Below are positions 41,961 to 53,876 of a stretch of 64,000 nucleotides of DNA, piece after piece. The stretch's first letter is position 1. Each line of letters opens with the position of its first letter. Source of the stretch: Pseudo-nitzschia pungens. Lineage: Eukaryota > Bacillariophyta > Bacillariophyceae > Bacillariales > Bacillariaceae. A model generated the notes under the pieces. The model did not search any database, was not told the DNA's origin, and worked only from the letters and a program-made list of their open reading frames with translations. The stretch covers positions 248,001 to 312,000 of the forward strand of contig CM074759.1 of the NCBI GenBank assembly GCA_037355855.1, given 5' to 3'. The position numbers and the translations under genes are program-made.

Positions 41961-42123
41961 TAATGGCAAAACGAAATCCCTCATGTGTCTCACCGTGTTC
42001 TTTCGTCCTCTTTGTACCTTCCTATGATAGTAAGAATATGATAAGGGCAGAACAAAATTCCATGTGTGTCTCCAAGGTTTTCTCTAGTCCTTTTGGTATC
42101 TTCCTATGGTAGTAAGAGTATGA
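41961..42123. repeat. Imperfect tandem duplication, unit about 82 bp
   Basis: Copy one, about 41961-42041, and copy two, about 42042-42123, both end in TTCCTATG.TAGTAAGA.TATGA and share CATGTGTGTCTC-like words and TAGTCC/CGTCCTCTTTGTACC-like words. Identity is roughly three quarters. Confidence 0.7.
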
Positions 42124-42817
42124 TTGTAGTACAATGTACCTTGCGTAGCCTAACTGTAAAACCTTACCGTGTACGGGACAACCGTTGAGAGAACGACTGC
42201 ATGCTCAAAGAAATGCCCCTCCCCCAAATGAACTTTTTGTAGATATGTAGTACTACCGTAGGGTCGTACGTAGGAGTGTCGTACCGGTAGAAGTCGTATC
42301 GTACGGTTTTTACAGTTCACCCTTTTTGCGTCTTGTCATCATGACTTAAAAGGATGGATTGCTTGTGCGATATGATACAACACGAAACACATACCGTACG
42401 GTACGGTACGATAGCTTTTGCATTTCGCATCTACCTCCGACAAAGACCAAACCAGACAGACACCCTTGCGTCAACGATAGGACCAATCATCATCGATTGC
42501 ACTGTATTGGACTTTGCGACTCATCGTTACCAAGCAAAAGCGGAAGCAGAAGCTGAAGTTGAAGCGGAAAGGGATTTGCTCAACGAGTAACGCAAAACGA
42601 CGCATTGCATCGCATCGCATCGCATCGGATTGTCGAGGCAACACCGTGGACGAGAGACCGATCGATTCTGTACCCAGAAAGAGATAGATAGATTCTGTCT
42701 GTTGTGGATTTCGAGCAAGCAGTTTTATTTGCACGGTATTCGATTCCAAACGAACGAGAATCTCCAACGAACTACACGTATAGTATACTATACTATACTA
42801 TTCTAGGAGTAAGTTTA

Positions 42818-42849
42818 CAAACAACAACAACAACAACAACAAACAACAA
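42818..42849. repeat. (CAA)n microsatellite in the Sec6 leader
   Basis: About nine ACA/CAA units about 65 bp before the Sec6 ATG. Confidence 0.85.
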
Positions 42850-42913
42850 TAAATTATACAAAAAGTATTGCCCTGCGTGCTTAGAATAGCAACCATAAAA
42901 AGCACCAGCAACC

Positions 42914-45900
42914 ATGGCGTCCGGAGAAGAAGCAGCGTTCGAAAACTTTGACGTCGATTTCGACAAGGTCCAGCGTCGCCGGCAGCAGTATCTGGCCCGA
43001 AAGGCGGCCGAACGGGGAGAACCCATCCTGCACGATCCCGATGGACTCAACGACGAGCAAAAACAACAGCAGCAGCAGCAGCAGCAAGAACGGCAGGGCA
43101 TTCGGTTTTCCGGAATCGGGAGGCTCATGGGACGCATGGCTTCGGGAGGGGACAGCACCGGAACGGGATCCAGCAGCGCCCAGAACAACCGAATGTCGGG
43201 GAATTCGAATTCGGGTTCGAATTTGACCGCGAATGCCGGGATGGATCCGATGGTCAAGGGTTCTTCCGCGAGTGGTGGTCCGGGAGGAACGAACCCATCG
43301 TCGGCGAGCCACGGCAGCAACGACGCGAAGGCCTTTTCGTCGGCGGCCCAAACCTCCGCGGCCCCACCGGCGCCTCCCAAGAAGGAAGAACCCCCCGAGC
43401 CGGGATTCGTCGGAATCTTTGGCGGAAAGAAGGTCATTCGCTGGCCCTACGACGACTACCACGAGGTACAAAAACAGTACTACACCAAGCTGGAGGAACT
43501 CGAGGAGGAAGAACTCCGCGGCGACGACGATGGAGAATCCAAATCGCAGCAGCGACAGCAGCAGAACAACAACAACGAACCGGCCAAGTTTGGATTCTTT
43601 GGATTCGGGGGCCGCAACGATTCTTCCACGGTGTCGTCTCCGTCCAAGCCGAGCCAGCAACCGGCCACCCTGCAACGGCCGGAGGATCCCCCCGACATTC
43701 CAACCGCCGTCCAGGGACTCCCCCTCAGCGAATTCGAGCGCAAGGCCGAGGAGCGGGCCATCGGCATCGTCTCCACCTGGCTCTTCGACTGCGGGTTGAT
43801 CGACGAGCTCCTGGTCCACGGGGGGATGGGCAAGTCGACCATGCGGACGGCCGCGAAATACGGGGCCGAGCAGCCGGGCGGCGGCGGGGCGGGAGACGCC
43901 CCCGGTGCTTCCGGAGGCGCGAGCGCTTCCGAAACCGCCACGGTCACCTCCAAGACCACCACCGCCTCGGAGCAGCAGGGCATCGAGATCGGTGCCTTTG
44001 GGCACATCTTGGAGGGACCCTCCAAGATGGACAAGGAGATTGCCAAGCTGCGGGGCGGGACCGCCCGCCAATTGACCATGGTCAACGCGCGGTTGAACGA
44101 CGGGGTCGCCGCCAGCGGGGGAGAGGTCCAGGAACTGGTCAATGCCGTCAATTCCACCAAGGACGACCTGGGACGCCTCCGGGAATTGTCGACCTACATT
44201 GGTGGCTACGTCGGAACCACCACCACCGCGGGCGGCCCGGACGGAGGACCCAGCGGAAGCACGGATTTGTCGTCCTCGTCCATGGCGTCCGATCCGTCGG
44301 CCGTCCGGAACAACATGATGGCCCGCTCCCAGACCTTTATGCTCACCAAGTACCCCAAGCTCAAGAAGGCCATCAACGCCCGCCGGAACCTGGCCCGCTG
44401 CTTTAAGGAGCTCGACTTTTACTCGCAGATCCCCGTCACGTGCGACCGCCTCCGGGAAGACCTCCACCAGGCCGAGTGGACCGACACGGAGTGGTCCAGT
44501 CTCCGGGACGTGTCCCGGGAGCACGTCGAGCTCGAGATGTTTCTGGTCGAGGCCGAGGCCGGAATGAAGCAGAGAATCGAGGAGGAACTCCTGGAGACCA
44601 CCCGCCGGCACCGGGGCGAGCTCGTGGGAGGAGACGACGAACACCACGACGGACGGGGTGGTGGTGCCGGTGGTGGCGCCGGGGCCCGCCGCCGGGACTA
44701 TCTACGGCAGAGCAGCAGCCGGCGCGACCGGAGCGATCGCAACGGCGGCGCTCCCATCACCGCCGACAACGCCTCGTCGACGCTCGGACGCATCCAAAAC
44801 TACGAGGAGGTGGACAACTTCTTGCACGAACACGTCAAGAACGTCTGGGAACTGGGAGACGAGATCCGGATGCGCATCATGTCCGGAATCGGCGGGGCCT
44901 TTGAGCTGGCCACCAACAATCCGGCCGGTTTGGTGGCGCTCGTCGAGGCCGTCGAGGTGTACGAGGCGGCCAACGAGCGTTTTAAGAGCGTCCACGGAAA
45001 GGAAGCCGGGGGAGGAAGCAGCGACGACGAAGAGGAAAAGGACAACAACTACGTATCCTCCTCCTCCACCAAAAACAAGGTCCAAAACCTGCGCTTTACG
45101 GACATGCGCGCCTCGGCCCTCAAGCAAATGTACCAGGATTTCGAACTCCGCGGCCTCGAGGTCTTTCGGGAGGTCCACGACGTGGCGCAGTCCCGCGGCA
45201 TCGGGATCGACGACGACGACGACAACGGCGAGGAGGCGACCGAGTACTTCAATGCGATTCTGCGGGCGGCCAACGAGCTCACGGCCGAGATCGTCTTTGT
45301 CCAGAACCAAATGTCCCCGTGCTTCCCGCCCAATTGGGCCCTGGAGATGCTCTGGAGCACCTGCGTCGCCCACGTGTGCTCCAAGCAGATCCTGGACCAG
45401 ATCGGCGGCACTGAGGGACACAAGCTCCCCGATCTGACCGTGACGCAGCTCCTGGATCTGGTGGCGTGGATCGAGAGCTTCCGGTCGACCATCGAGGAGA
45501 CCTTTCCCAACATTGGCGAGCACATTTCCAAGAAGACGTACTTCAACAAGCGGCCGGATTTGCTGCAGGAGGACAACCGGCAGATCGACATGGACGTGGC
45601 CAAGGATTCGCTGGCATGGGCCAACAACATGCTGTGGGAGGTGCACGATCTGGCCAAGGACGAATTCTTGTTCCGGACCAAGGAACAGACCCACGAGTGG
45701 CTCGACAATGTCTACGAGTGCGTAGTTTGTATCTTTTGTGATGTTTTGTTTATTGTTTTGGATTGTTTTTATTGTAATTTTTGTTTTTGATTGCGTGATT
45801 TGTTGTGTTATTTGTTGGATTGTTTGGTTTGGTTTGGTTCGGTTGAGTGATTTGTATGCGTTTGTCATTGGTCGTTTCTGACCATATGTCGTTGTCTTGC

Positions 45901-47146
45901 TGTTTCCCCACATTGCATCATGGAATGGTCATTTTCATTTTTTTGGTGTCTCATCAGTGCCGATCACACCAAGAACCAGACCTCCGAGGGACGCCTCACC
46001 ACGTCCCTATGCGAGGACGTGTACTCTCTGGCGGGAGTGCAGCTCCGCACCATCCGCGAGCGACTCACACGACGCTCAGAGGCATTGGTCCAGGCCGTCG
46101 GTGTCATCTTCAAAAATTTGTACGAAAAACAGATTGCCTGCCGGAACAACTTTTTGCTCGACTTTGATACGTGCTGCGCCGCGTCCAACGATTTCATCCG
46201 CATGAGCGAAAACTGCGAGGAAATTCTGGGAGATTTGATGGCCGAGTGCAACCTATCGGACGAGGCACAGAACCAGCTCGACGAACAATCGGGAGTCCTG
46301 CTGGGACTCTACAGCGGGGACGCCGTCTTTGCCGCGCAAAAGGTACACATTTACGTCTTTGAACCCATCGAGGATTCCATTGCGGACGAACTCTTTGGAG
46401 AGGAATGGCTCGACGAACTCACGGCCAACGAACTGGCCCTGACCCTCGTCAAGACACTGGAGGATTTCATGGAAGATCTGGAGGTCTACATCGACGAGCT
46501 CATGGTCGGAAAAACCCTAGACGCCTTTGTGACCTCCACGGTTATTTTCTACTTCAAGAACCTGCTCCGAAAGGCCTCGGAACACAAGAGCAACAAGGAT
46601 CCGCTCTGGAACAACGTCCCCCGGGCACTCGAGCGCATCCGGGGCGACATTGACACCATGCGGGGCTACTTTGAGGATCTCCAGGACGCCTACCCCGCCC
46701 TCAAGCGCGCCGTTCCCGAGCAGTTCGAGATCCTCGACACGGTCCACGAGCTGCTCTCGATCGCCTCGGGAGCCTCCCAGTCGTCCGAGCGGGACTTTGT
46801 CATTATGCTCCAAAAACGCATCCGCAACATTCCCCTCACCAAGCTGGTGGTGGGCGATCTGTGGCACGTGACCAACCCGTCCGCCGAGAAGGACATGTAC
46901 GAGATGATCAACGGGATGGAGACGGAACTCAACGCGGTGGCACCCGACGACGTGGAGGCCTTTGACGTGGCGCTGATGCGACAGACGGTCCCCGGCCTCC
47001 GGCTCGACCAGGAGCTGGCCCGGATCTGCGACGAGAGCAACCGGAACCGACCGGGGTACACCCGGACCGCGGCCGAGCAGGGACAGGCCATGCTCAACAA
47101 GTGGCGGGAGACCTGGCAGAGCCTCGTCGAGACAGACGAAGCGTAG
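42914..47146 (+). CDS. SEC6: Exocyst complex subunit Sec6 (EXOC3), with long N-terminal extension
   Basis: Two exons, 42914-45717 and 45958-47146, joined by a 240-bp intron. The donor GTGCGT at 45718 and acceptor TCATCAG at 45957 restore the frame in phase 2 as a new Asp codon; total 1330 aa. Sec6 is one of eight exocyst subunits, which tether secretory vesicles to the plasma membrane before SNARE fusion. Diagnostic stretches are EIGAFGHILEGPSKMDKEIA, RLRELSTYIGG, YPKLKKAINARRNLARCFKE, LDFYSQIPVTCDRLREDL, FELRGLEVFREVHDVAQSRG and SPCFPPNWALEMLWSTCV. The second exon adds HTKNQTSEGRLTTSLCEDVY, LVVGDLWHV and PGLRLDQEL. The C-terminal region matches the Sec6 family, usually about 750 aa. The first about 300 residues are low-complexity (poly-Gln, Gly/Ser) and include EFERKAEERAIGIV near 275; other inserts are Gly/Arg-rich. 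The ATG has a good AACCATGG context. Confidence 0.93.
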
Positions 47147-48169
47147 AACCGAGAGATGTTGTCGCTGCTGCAGCTGTTGCAGCTATTGCTATTGCTATTG
47201 TTGCTGTTGTTGGAACGACAAGCAAGCGAGCAAAGATCAAAGAAGAAGCAACCGAGCAATAGAGTCCGTCCATCAATTATCGGTACTGTTGGTCTACGGG
47301 TAAACAACGAGATTGTAATTTTAGAAACATGGTTAGTTGTATTCGAAATTGCCTTGTATGTATGTGCTGTCCTGTGATGGCACGGTATGCTATTTTTATA
47401 ACAGTGGGATGGAAAAGGGCATTTCCATTCGAGGACCTTTCGGTTTGATTTGTATCGCGGCATACATCGTAGCACATGGAGTGGAATGGTAAAGCGGTCT
47501 TTCCGTGTCCGTAAGAGATTCCGATCGGAAAAAGAGGCCGCGAAGACGTTCTAGGCTCCAGTTTGTTTTGATCATCCTGGCTCGAAGCAGTACCAGAAAA
47601 GAATCATGCAGAGAACGAACTCAATGCAAGCATATCACAGTTGCAAGAAAATGATGCCAAAAACTGTTGGTTCTTTTCCAACAATCGTACACGGAATACA
47701 TGCGTGATATTATTTTCTATTAATACTGTTGATCTATTTTTCTAAAATTAAAAATAGAGTTTGTCGCACAATGATAATCATGCGTTGTTATGAATTTCGA
47801 ATGTTCCTGTCCGAAAAAGGAAGGTTATGAGAGGGGGAATGGAAATCAGAATGAGAATGGGAATGGGATACGCGTTCGACACACTTCGACACTTGAAATT
47901 GGACAACATTATGAAGGTGTGTGGAGTAGGCGCCTTGCTGGTATCCGCTGGTGGACATGGTTTGATACCGATCAGTGCCGCACTCACGGCCTTCGGACTC
48001 GATTGAGAAGAGAATATGTTGTCATTCCTCTCTCTGTGTTCACGGCACCCGCATGGTAGCGATGATCACAATAATTTCTCGACACAAAATACAAATACAC
48101 ATAGACACAGAGAAGTAGCCCTTGCCGATCACACTCTCCTAGAGAGGCTTCGAATCCCAAAGCCAGCTC
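47147..48169. other. Spacer downstream of Sec6
   Basis: The 3' region includes (TTGCTA)n words at about 47177-47210. No supported gene. Confidence 0.5.
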
Positions 48170-48604
48170 CTAATAGGCATTTCCTTTGGCCCTTTGTTGC
48201 TCGTAGTAGATTTCTGCGTAATAGTTCCAGTGGTCCGAAATTGCTGTGCGGATGTTTGCCAAGCCCGCCAGCGATGCCTGCCACCCCTCCGAAACCTGCG
48301 ATTGGAGGACTTCGGAATTGGCGCGGAGGATCTCGGCCTGCGCCTCGGCGAACTCGGATCCCTGCCGGGGGAGCTCCCTAGCGTGCGCCTGCAGTACGTC
48401 GCCCGAGTAGCAAATCCGATCGATGGGAATCTCAATGTTGTGAATCGCGTCGACCGGCCAGTGAAAAATCCGGAGCGGACCGCCGGAGCCCTGGTTGTCG
48501 TCGGCGTTTGCTTGTTGCTGGTTCACCAGGGTCTGCCCGTCCCTTCCATTTACGACAATGGAGTCTTCGAGTGGCTCGGAGAAGTTGCAGAGGGTATCCA
48601 TCAT
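48170..48604 (-). CDS. Small helical hypothetical protein
   Basis: 144 aa from the double ATG at 48604. The N-terminal 45 residues are polar and Gln/Asn-rich. The middle (GPLRIFHWPVDAIHNIEIPI, CYSGDVLQAHARELP) has protein-like composition. The C-terminal half is a single long helix predicted by the spacing of Ala, Leu and Glu (FAEAQAEILRANSEVLQSQV) and ends in DHWNYYAEIYYEQQRAKGNAY with several aromatic residues. No signal peptide, membrane segment or known domain. An AGGAGT-type microsatellite lies just upstream of the start (48624-48645). Function unknown. Confidence 0.5.
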   Translation of the reverse strand: MMDTLCNFSEPLEDSIVVNGRDGQTLVNQQQANADDNQGSGGPLRIFHWPVDAIHNIEIPIDRICYSGDVLQAHARELPRQGSEFAEAQAEILRANSEVLQSQVSEGWQASLAGLANIRTAISDHWNYYAEIYYEQQRAKGNAY

Positions 48605-50974
48605 AGTAGTATGTTTTGTTCCAGTAGGAGTAGGAGTAGGAGTAGTCCTTGTCGTCGTTGTCCCCTGCTAGATTATTCCAATACCGAGTGGTTGGATTCT
48701 TTTGTGAATATGTGAGACACCCACTGACAGGAATATTCTTTCGATGCCAACAGTAACCTTACCGGTAGAAAAGAATGCGCTGTCCTTTTGTACAAGTGTG
48801 ACAACAAGGGTTATCTCCATTGATGACACAAAATATCATGGCTCATTCCGAAAATGTGACCAACGACAGATCGCGTTTTCGGTTGGAGGGTCGGTGCGCG
48901 CTAACGGTTTTGCCACCATATTTTTTGACATGTTGTTCTTGTTTCGAACTTGTATTGGATGATGATTCTTGGGTCACATCATCGTAACTACCAATGCTCA
49001 GTGATCATCTATCAAAAAGTGGGAACTTATTGGAGTCAAAAACATCTGATGCATTCAACCATGCTGCATCAGCAAATGCAATTACGGAGTATGGTGGAAT
49101 CGAAACCAGTCAAAATGATAATAAGAAATTCCGCTACAACTAGCACCCCTCGTTCTGAATTCTTAGTATTTATTTCTTGATCTCCATTGTTTGTTGTCGG
49201 TACTCGTGACAACAACAAGGAGGTGCCTGCAAACTTTGAACTATGATGGGTTAAATGCATCAGTTCCTTTAAAAGCAATTCATAATGTAATAGATCAGAA
49301 AAAGAATCTGACCAGAACACAAAACTCATAGACAACCAGGATACCATACTTTAGAGGAGAAAGAATAATGAATTGAGAAAAAGGATCACGTAGCTCCTCC
49401 TACTAGTACTATAGTCGATAGTGAAGACGGATTGGCAGTCAATAGAGCGTTGCGTGATATTCAAAACGTGGTCATCTGTAGTGTGCTACCAAAGATGAGA
49501 GCAGCGGCCAACCAGAATTGCCTTCTTTCAGTTTCATTACTGCAGTGAGATCGATGAAAGCTGAATGATGGGTAGGAGCGACAAGCATGTTATTTTTGTT
49601 GTTGTGTCGCCTGTTGATATGGGCCTTCCGCTACTGCTATCTGCGGGATTGATCTCAAACATAATGCTATTCCACTCCTTTATTGCACCCCCTAGTTTGG
49701 CAAAATCGCATCCGCAACCAATTCATCTTTTTGTAATACACTTGCTACACGTACTGACTGCGGTGCCGACGTGAATTAAGAATGAAATATTCTTGTGATG
49801 TATTTTCAGTTCCTTTGATCAGCAATCTTGAACTTATGGGTTTCACACTTAGATCTATCCGTCGCCGTTCACAGGTCCATTACTTCGTTTCCCATGTGAA
49901 GGTTCCTTTCGCTCCGTTTATGCCTCACTGCCGTTCGGTGTAGAAGATATGACACGATTCAAACACTGGTAATCGGTCCACCTCCAAATGGTGATGAGAA
50001 AAGGACAAAGGTGTGTTCGATGACACGAACAGACTGAAGTGATGCCCTATGACCAAGAGGGAAAATAACATTCACTCCCTGCGATTCGTAAAGCGCTGAG
50101 CTGTTGAGACAGCGCCGGAGACAGCGACGAAACAACTCATGGATCATAAACTCTCGACGGCGTGGACATGCGCTTAGCCCAGTGGTAAAGTATCCAATAT
50201 ACTGCAGGAAATACGCAGAACTGATGCCCAGTTCCAGGGAGATGGGCAGTTCGCCCAGCGATAAGGAAGCCCCGCTCATCAAAAAGTCTTGACACGACCA
50301 AAATGCCCAACCTATTTTCAAATCACAATGCACTTGATCGGTTCCGTACTTGAATCGACGAATCAATAGCAGAAAAAACAGTCATCAGAAATAAATGGCA
50401 GTAATGTAGTGACAACCATATGTATATCACAAATCCCCGTGAATCGTTCCGACCTGTTCCCATAACAAAGGCGTCCCCGGAAGTCAGTCGCTAGCATGAA
50501 CACTCGGGACTTCATTCTTGTTCCCGTCGTTTTGTTCTTGAATACCACACAAAACCAATGTCACTCAGAAACTTCACATAGTTCCATAGTTATTTGAATC
50601 TCTGCCGTTGTGTGGCGACCAATTTCCCGACCTTGGGATCGTCGGTCGAGTGAAAAAGGCTGCTGGTCCGTGCTGCTTTTTGTAGAAATCTAGTCGTTGG
50701 GACCAGTGTCATCCACCTTGTCTTTCAATCATCACCATCATTCAACCCAATTGGAGTGCCATGTGACTGGGCCACACCCTATTGTTTCGTCTCTTGGGCG
50801 CGCTTTGGCAGGCAACCAAATGTCCGACTTGAATGTTTTGACTGTATCAGTGCGGCACCGTTGTCGACGCATCGCCATCCATTTCGTTTTAAGATTTTTG
50901 GCTCATTTCTTTGGAACATTTGTGTTGTCGTGATTTGTTTGTGCTCCATCGACAATGGATACACTTCTTATAAG
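48605..50974. other. Long spacer, no supported gene
   Basis: AT-rich. A minus ORF at 49959-50366 has no recognisable domain. A tRNA-like A-box word (TAGCCCAGTGG) near 50177 lacks a partner (see rejected). Confidence 0.5.
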
Positions 50975-52492
50975 TTATTCTTGCATGTGCCAGACAAATC
51001 CAATGGATTCCAAACGCACGAATCGATTTTCCGCTAACATGTTCTTTGAATAGTTCTGTCTCTGCTGCCATACCCATAGTCCAAGTTGATTATTTTCGGC
51101 ATACCTAAATGGAACAATGGTGTCGCCGTGTTTCTTGTTGTATTCTACCAGCGCTCGATACATCTTTTCCCAATTATAATCCCGCGGGCGCCATACAAAC
51201 TCGATATCATTCAGAAGTTTCACCCGTTCCTTTTTCTTGCATCTCTGACGTTGTTTCTTGACCCAGACCGCGAGTTCGCGATCTTTGGCGTAGTTACTTG
51301 GAACCGCTGTGGTTCCGTGCTTCTTTTTGTAGGAAATGAGTCGTTCGTACATGTCCATCCACTGTTTCTCCAAATCTGGGCCCCAATGAAACTCAATCGA
51401 CTGCAGGAGTGCCAAGCGATTTGGCTGTATCTTGTTTTGTTTCAGGAGATATTGTTGCAAGTAAACCCACCTTCCGAGCCCAACCGACCTTCCGAGCCCG
51501 ACATTGTGCCTGTATAAGAATGGTACTTTTGTCGACCCATTGTGTTCCCTTTTGTATTCAACAAGCCTTCCATACATCTTCTGCCAGTTTGCTTCGTTGC
51601 AATCAAACACAAATCCAACTGATTTCAGCCGCGAAATACGACCACTCGACAACTTGCTCTTTGAATACTGTCTTCTCTGAGTAGTAACCCAAGAAACAAG
51701 TTGAGTATTTTTGGCATAGTTCTTTGGAACGTTTGCATTGCCGTGTTTCTTTTTGTACTCTATCAGCAGTCTGTACATGGTCTCCCAATGATTGTTCCCA
51801 CTAGAGCCTGCGATTCGCCCTTTGCGGTCGTCTTCGAAATCTTCATCGATGTCCATTTCGCAGTCTTTTTCGGAGTCCTCCGCGAAGTCCTCATCGAAGT
51901 CTTCCTCGCAATCTTCTCGAAAGTCTTTGTCGCCATCATCTTCCCACTCGCTTTCTGAATCCTTTTCGCCATCGACTCTAGGAGAACCGGGAGCTCGGGC
52001 ACCCGAATGGCACATTCGTTCGAGATTGGGATTGGCGTGATGATGAATCGGATCGGCGGAATGCGCTTCCAGGGGGAACGCTGCTTCTTGTTCCTCGTCG
52101 ATGTTTTCGTCGTCGTCTTCCTGCTCCTGCTCCTCCGCGTCCTCGTTCTCGTCTTCCAGCCAACACCAATTGTAGGGTTTCCATTCCCGGGGAGTCGCCG
52201 CGGATTCCGATTGTGCGGTCGAAGAGGAGGACGAAACAGCGGGATCCGGGACCATTGCGTCGCTGTCGTGAGATGGCATCGCGCCGTTGTTGGAAGCAAC
52301 CACAGCCGGTTCGGCATCGGCGGACTCGTTCTCCGTGAAAGGTTCCGTGTCGGATGCTTCTATTTCAGAACTTGCATCTCCATCCGGCTCCTCGTGGCTT
52401 CGAACTCTCGATGAAACAGCGGGATCCGGGACCATTGCGCCATTGTCGTGAGGCAGCATCGAGCAGTTGTTGGGGTTGTTGGGGTTGTTCAT
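50975..52492 (-). CDS. Four-repeat helicase-associated (HA) domain protein, no helicase core
   Basis: 505 aa from ATG at 52492. The N-terminal 230 residues are acidic and disordered. They hold an internal duplication (AMVPDPAVSS at about 19-28 and 79-88, each preceded by a PHD/SHD word) and long Asp/Glu repeats such as DFREDCEEDFDEDFAEDSEK. Four HA repeats follow at about 234-300, 303-385, 388-445 and 446-505. Each has W..MY..L..YKKKHG...VP..Y, then LxxWVxxQR and GFVxW/EFxW. Repeat two has an insert duplicating VGLGRSVGLGRWV. HA repeats are short three-helix units found at the C-termini of some bacterial helicases and amplified in diatoms as stand-alone proteins; DNA or RNA binding is inferred. 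A long (TG)n run sits just upstream of the ATG. It is a distant paralog of the gene at 31354-33024. Confidence 0.88.
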   Translation of the reverse strand: MNNPNNPNNCSMLPHDNGAMVPDPAVSSRVRSHEEPDGDASSEIEASDTEPFTENESADAEPAVVASNNGAMPSHDSDAMVPDPAVSSSSSTAQSESAATPREWKPYNWCWLEDENEDAEEQEQEDDDENIDEEQEAAFPLEAHSADPIHHHANPNLERMCHSGARAPGSPRVDGEKDSESEWEDDGDKDFREDCEEDFDEDFAEDSEKDCEMDIDEDFEDDRKGRIAGSSGNNHWETMYRLLIEYKKKHGNANVPKNYAKNTQLVSWVTTQRRQYSKSKLSSGRISRLKSVGFVFDCNEANWQKMYGRLVEYKREHNGSTKVPFLYRHNVGLGRSVGLGRWVYLQQYLLKQNKIQPNRLALLQSIEFHWGPDLEKQWMDMYERLISYKKKHGTTAVPSNYAKDRELAVWVKKQRQRCKKKERVKLLNDIEFVWRPRDYNWEKMYRALVEYNKKHGDTIVPFRYAENNQLGLWVWQQRQNYSKNMLAENRFVRLESIGFVWHMQE

Positions 52493-52510
52493 TCCGTATT
52501 GATTTCACTC

Positions 52511-52523
52511 TGTGTGTGTGTGC

Positions 52524-52556
<33 letters not shown>
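52511..52556. repeat. (TG)n microsatellite in a minus-strand gene leader
   Basis: About 20 dinucleotide units with one C interruption, less than 70 bp upstream of the four-repeat HA protein's ATG. It continues into TCTTCTTGTGTGCTTG repeats up to about 52595. Confidence 0.9.
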
Positions 52557-52624
52557 TCTTCTTGTGTGCTTGTCTTCTTGTGTGCTTGTGTGCTTGTATG
52601 AGTTTGCAATACTTCCTGCGAACA

Positions 52625-52943
52625 GAACCAAGACACACACCATTGCGAGTAGAAAGGTGTAAAAACAAAATGAACGGTTGAAACTTCTTTTTGTTCATCG
52701 TCCAATGTACTAGTGGGAGAGTGATGTCGAACAGGATACTTATAGTCATGAAGACGACTACAACAGCAAAAGTATCTAACAGGACTAAGACACACACCAT
52801 TGGGAGTAGAAAGGTATGTAAAACCAAAAAGAACGGTGGAACATTATTATTTCTTTTTGTTCATCGTCCAATGTAGTGGGAGAGTGATGTCGAACCGGAT
52901 AGTACTTATAGTCATGAAGACGACTACAACAGCACAAGTATCT
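52625..52943. repeat. Tandem duplication, unit about 157 bp
   Basis: Copy one is about 52625-52781 and copy two about 52782-52943. Shared words in order: AAGACACACACCATTG, GAGTAGAAAGGT, TCTTTTTGTTCATCGTCCAA, GGGAGAGTGATGTCGAAC, CTTATAGTCATGAAGACGAC and TACAACAGCA. Small indels separate the copies. Confidence 0.88.
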
Positions 52944-52950
52944 TTCACAT

Positions 52951-53000
52951 ACTACGGAATTCCTATCAGCTGTCCCAAGGTTTCCGTAGAAATAAGTAAC
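52951..53000. mobile_element. Half copy of the MITE-like element
   Basis: ACTACGGAATTCCTATCAGC and TGTCCCAAGGTTTCCGTAGA align with 2670-2712, past the inverted-repeat arm into the element's interior. The right arm is absent. It sits directly after the tandem duplication. Confidence 0.5.
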
Positions 53001-53830
53001 CTTAGTTGGGGAAACCCAAACCCCAACCCCAACCACGTCATCACTGGTTCTGTACCGTATGTCCACAATGTCTCATTCTTCTGTTCATCATATTCGCAAA
53101 ACTTCTTAAAAAGATTTGGCAGTTTCATGACTTCACCATGGACGTCAGCGATATAGTTTCCACTGAGGACTTCTTGCCTTCCGTTCATTTGAAAGGAGGA
53201 GAGGTGTAATTGGTACTACTAGTAGTAGTAGCAACAACAACAACAAGAAAGACAGAACAAAAACTCTTCTTTACCTGCCTCTCCCCCTTGTTATCTGTCT
53301 TCCTGTTTTTGCTTTTGCAACTGGTGCTGCTAGCAACCTCCTCCTATTCTAGTACTAGTACTACTACTAGTACGGGTAGTAGTAAATGCTGGCACTCCTC
53401 CCTTGTTGCTGTGGTGGTTGTTGTGTTAGTATTGGTGTTGGGGGATGTGTGGCAACAAGGAGGACAACCATTCCCAACAACCACCGCTCCTAGTCGTAAT
53501 CATCAACTCGTAGAGCCATTCATCGCAACGATGGACGCCCTGCCTTCAGCTAGCCCATGAAAACATACATTATCAGAGCATCTCCAGCAGGGATTTCTGC
53601 TGGGAATCAATACCAAGCTTCACAGTTGAGTTGCACAAATCGTCTGTACGTCGTGCGTCCTCCGAGAAGGAAACAATCGAGACAGGGACAACAAGCAACA
53701 AGCAACAAAGATAGGAAACGAACTGACTACAAGCACGAGTGCGAGGTTCACTGTACAATGTGCAACACCACTTTGACTGTTGATTGAAAAGAACCATAAA
53801 TCACTCTCCAAAACAACCCATCCATTCCAA

Positions 53831-53876
53831 CGAAAGGAAAGGAAAGGAAAGGAAAGGAAAGGAAAGGAAAGGAAAC
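53831..53876. repeat. (GGAAA)n microsatellite in the bL27m leader
   Basis: Eight to nine AAAGG units about 90 bp before the ATG. Confidence 0.9.

Larger units (their letters stand above)
41391..42913. other. Divergent promoter region of GST and Sec6
   Basis: Contains a short tandem duplication at 41961-42123, TACGGTACGGTACGGTA at about 42393, and a (CAA)n leader at 42818-42849 before the Sec6 ATG. GST and Sec6 are transcribed divergently from this 1.5-kb spacer. No supported ORF. Confidence 0.5.

Noticed and set aside
50170..50240. tRNA-like A-box word TAGCCCAGTGG
   Set aside because: No matching B-box with a T-loop, and the D-stem and acceptor stem do not pair.
49959..50366. 135-codon minus-strand ORF
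   Set aside because: Checked for a retrotransposon reverse transcriptase or RNase H pattern and found none; no other support.
53213..53560. 116-codon plus-strand ORF rich in Ser, Thr and Val
   Set aside because: Built mostly from ACTAGT and CAA repeats; no ATG-proximal leader or domain.
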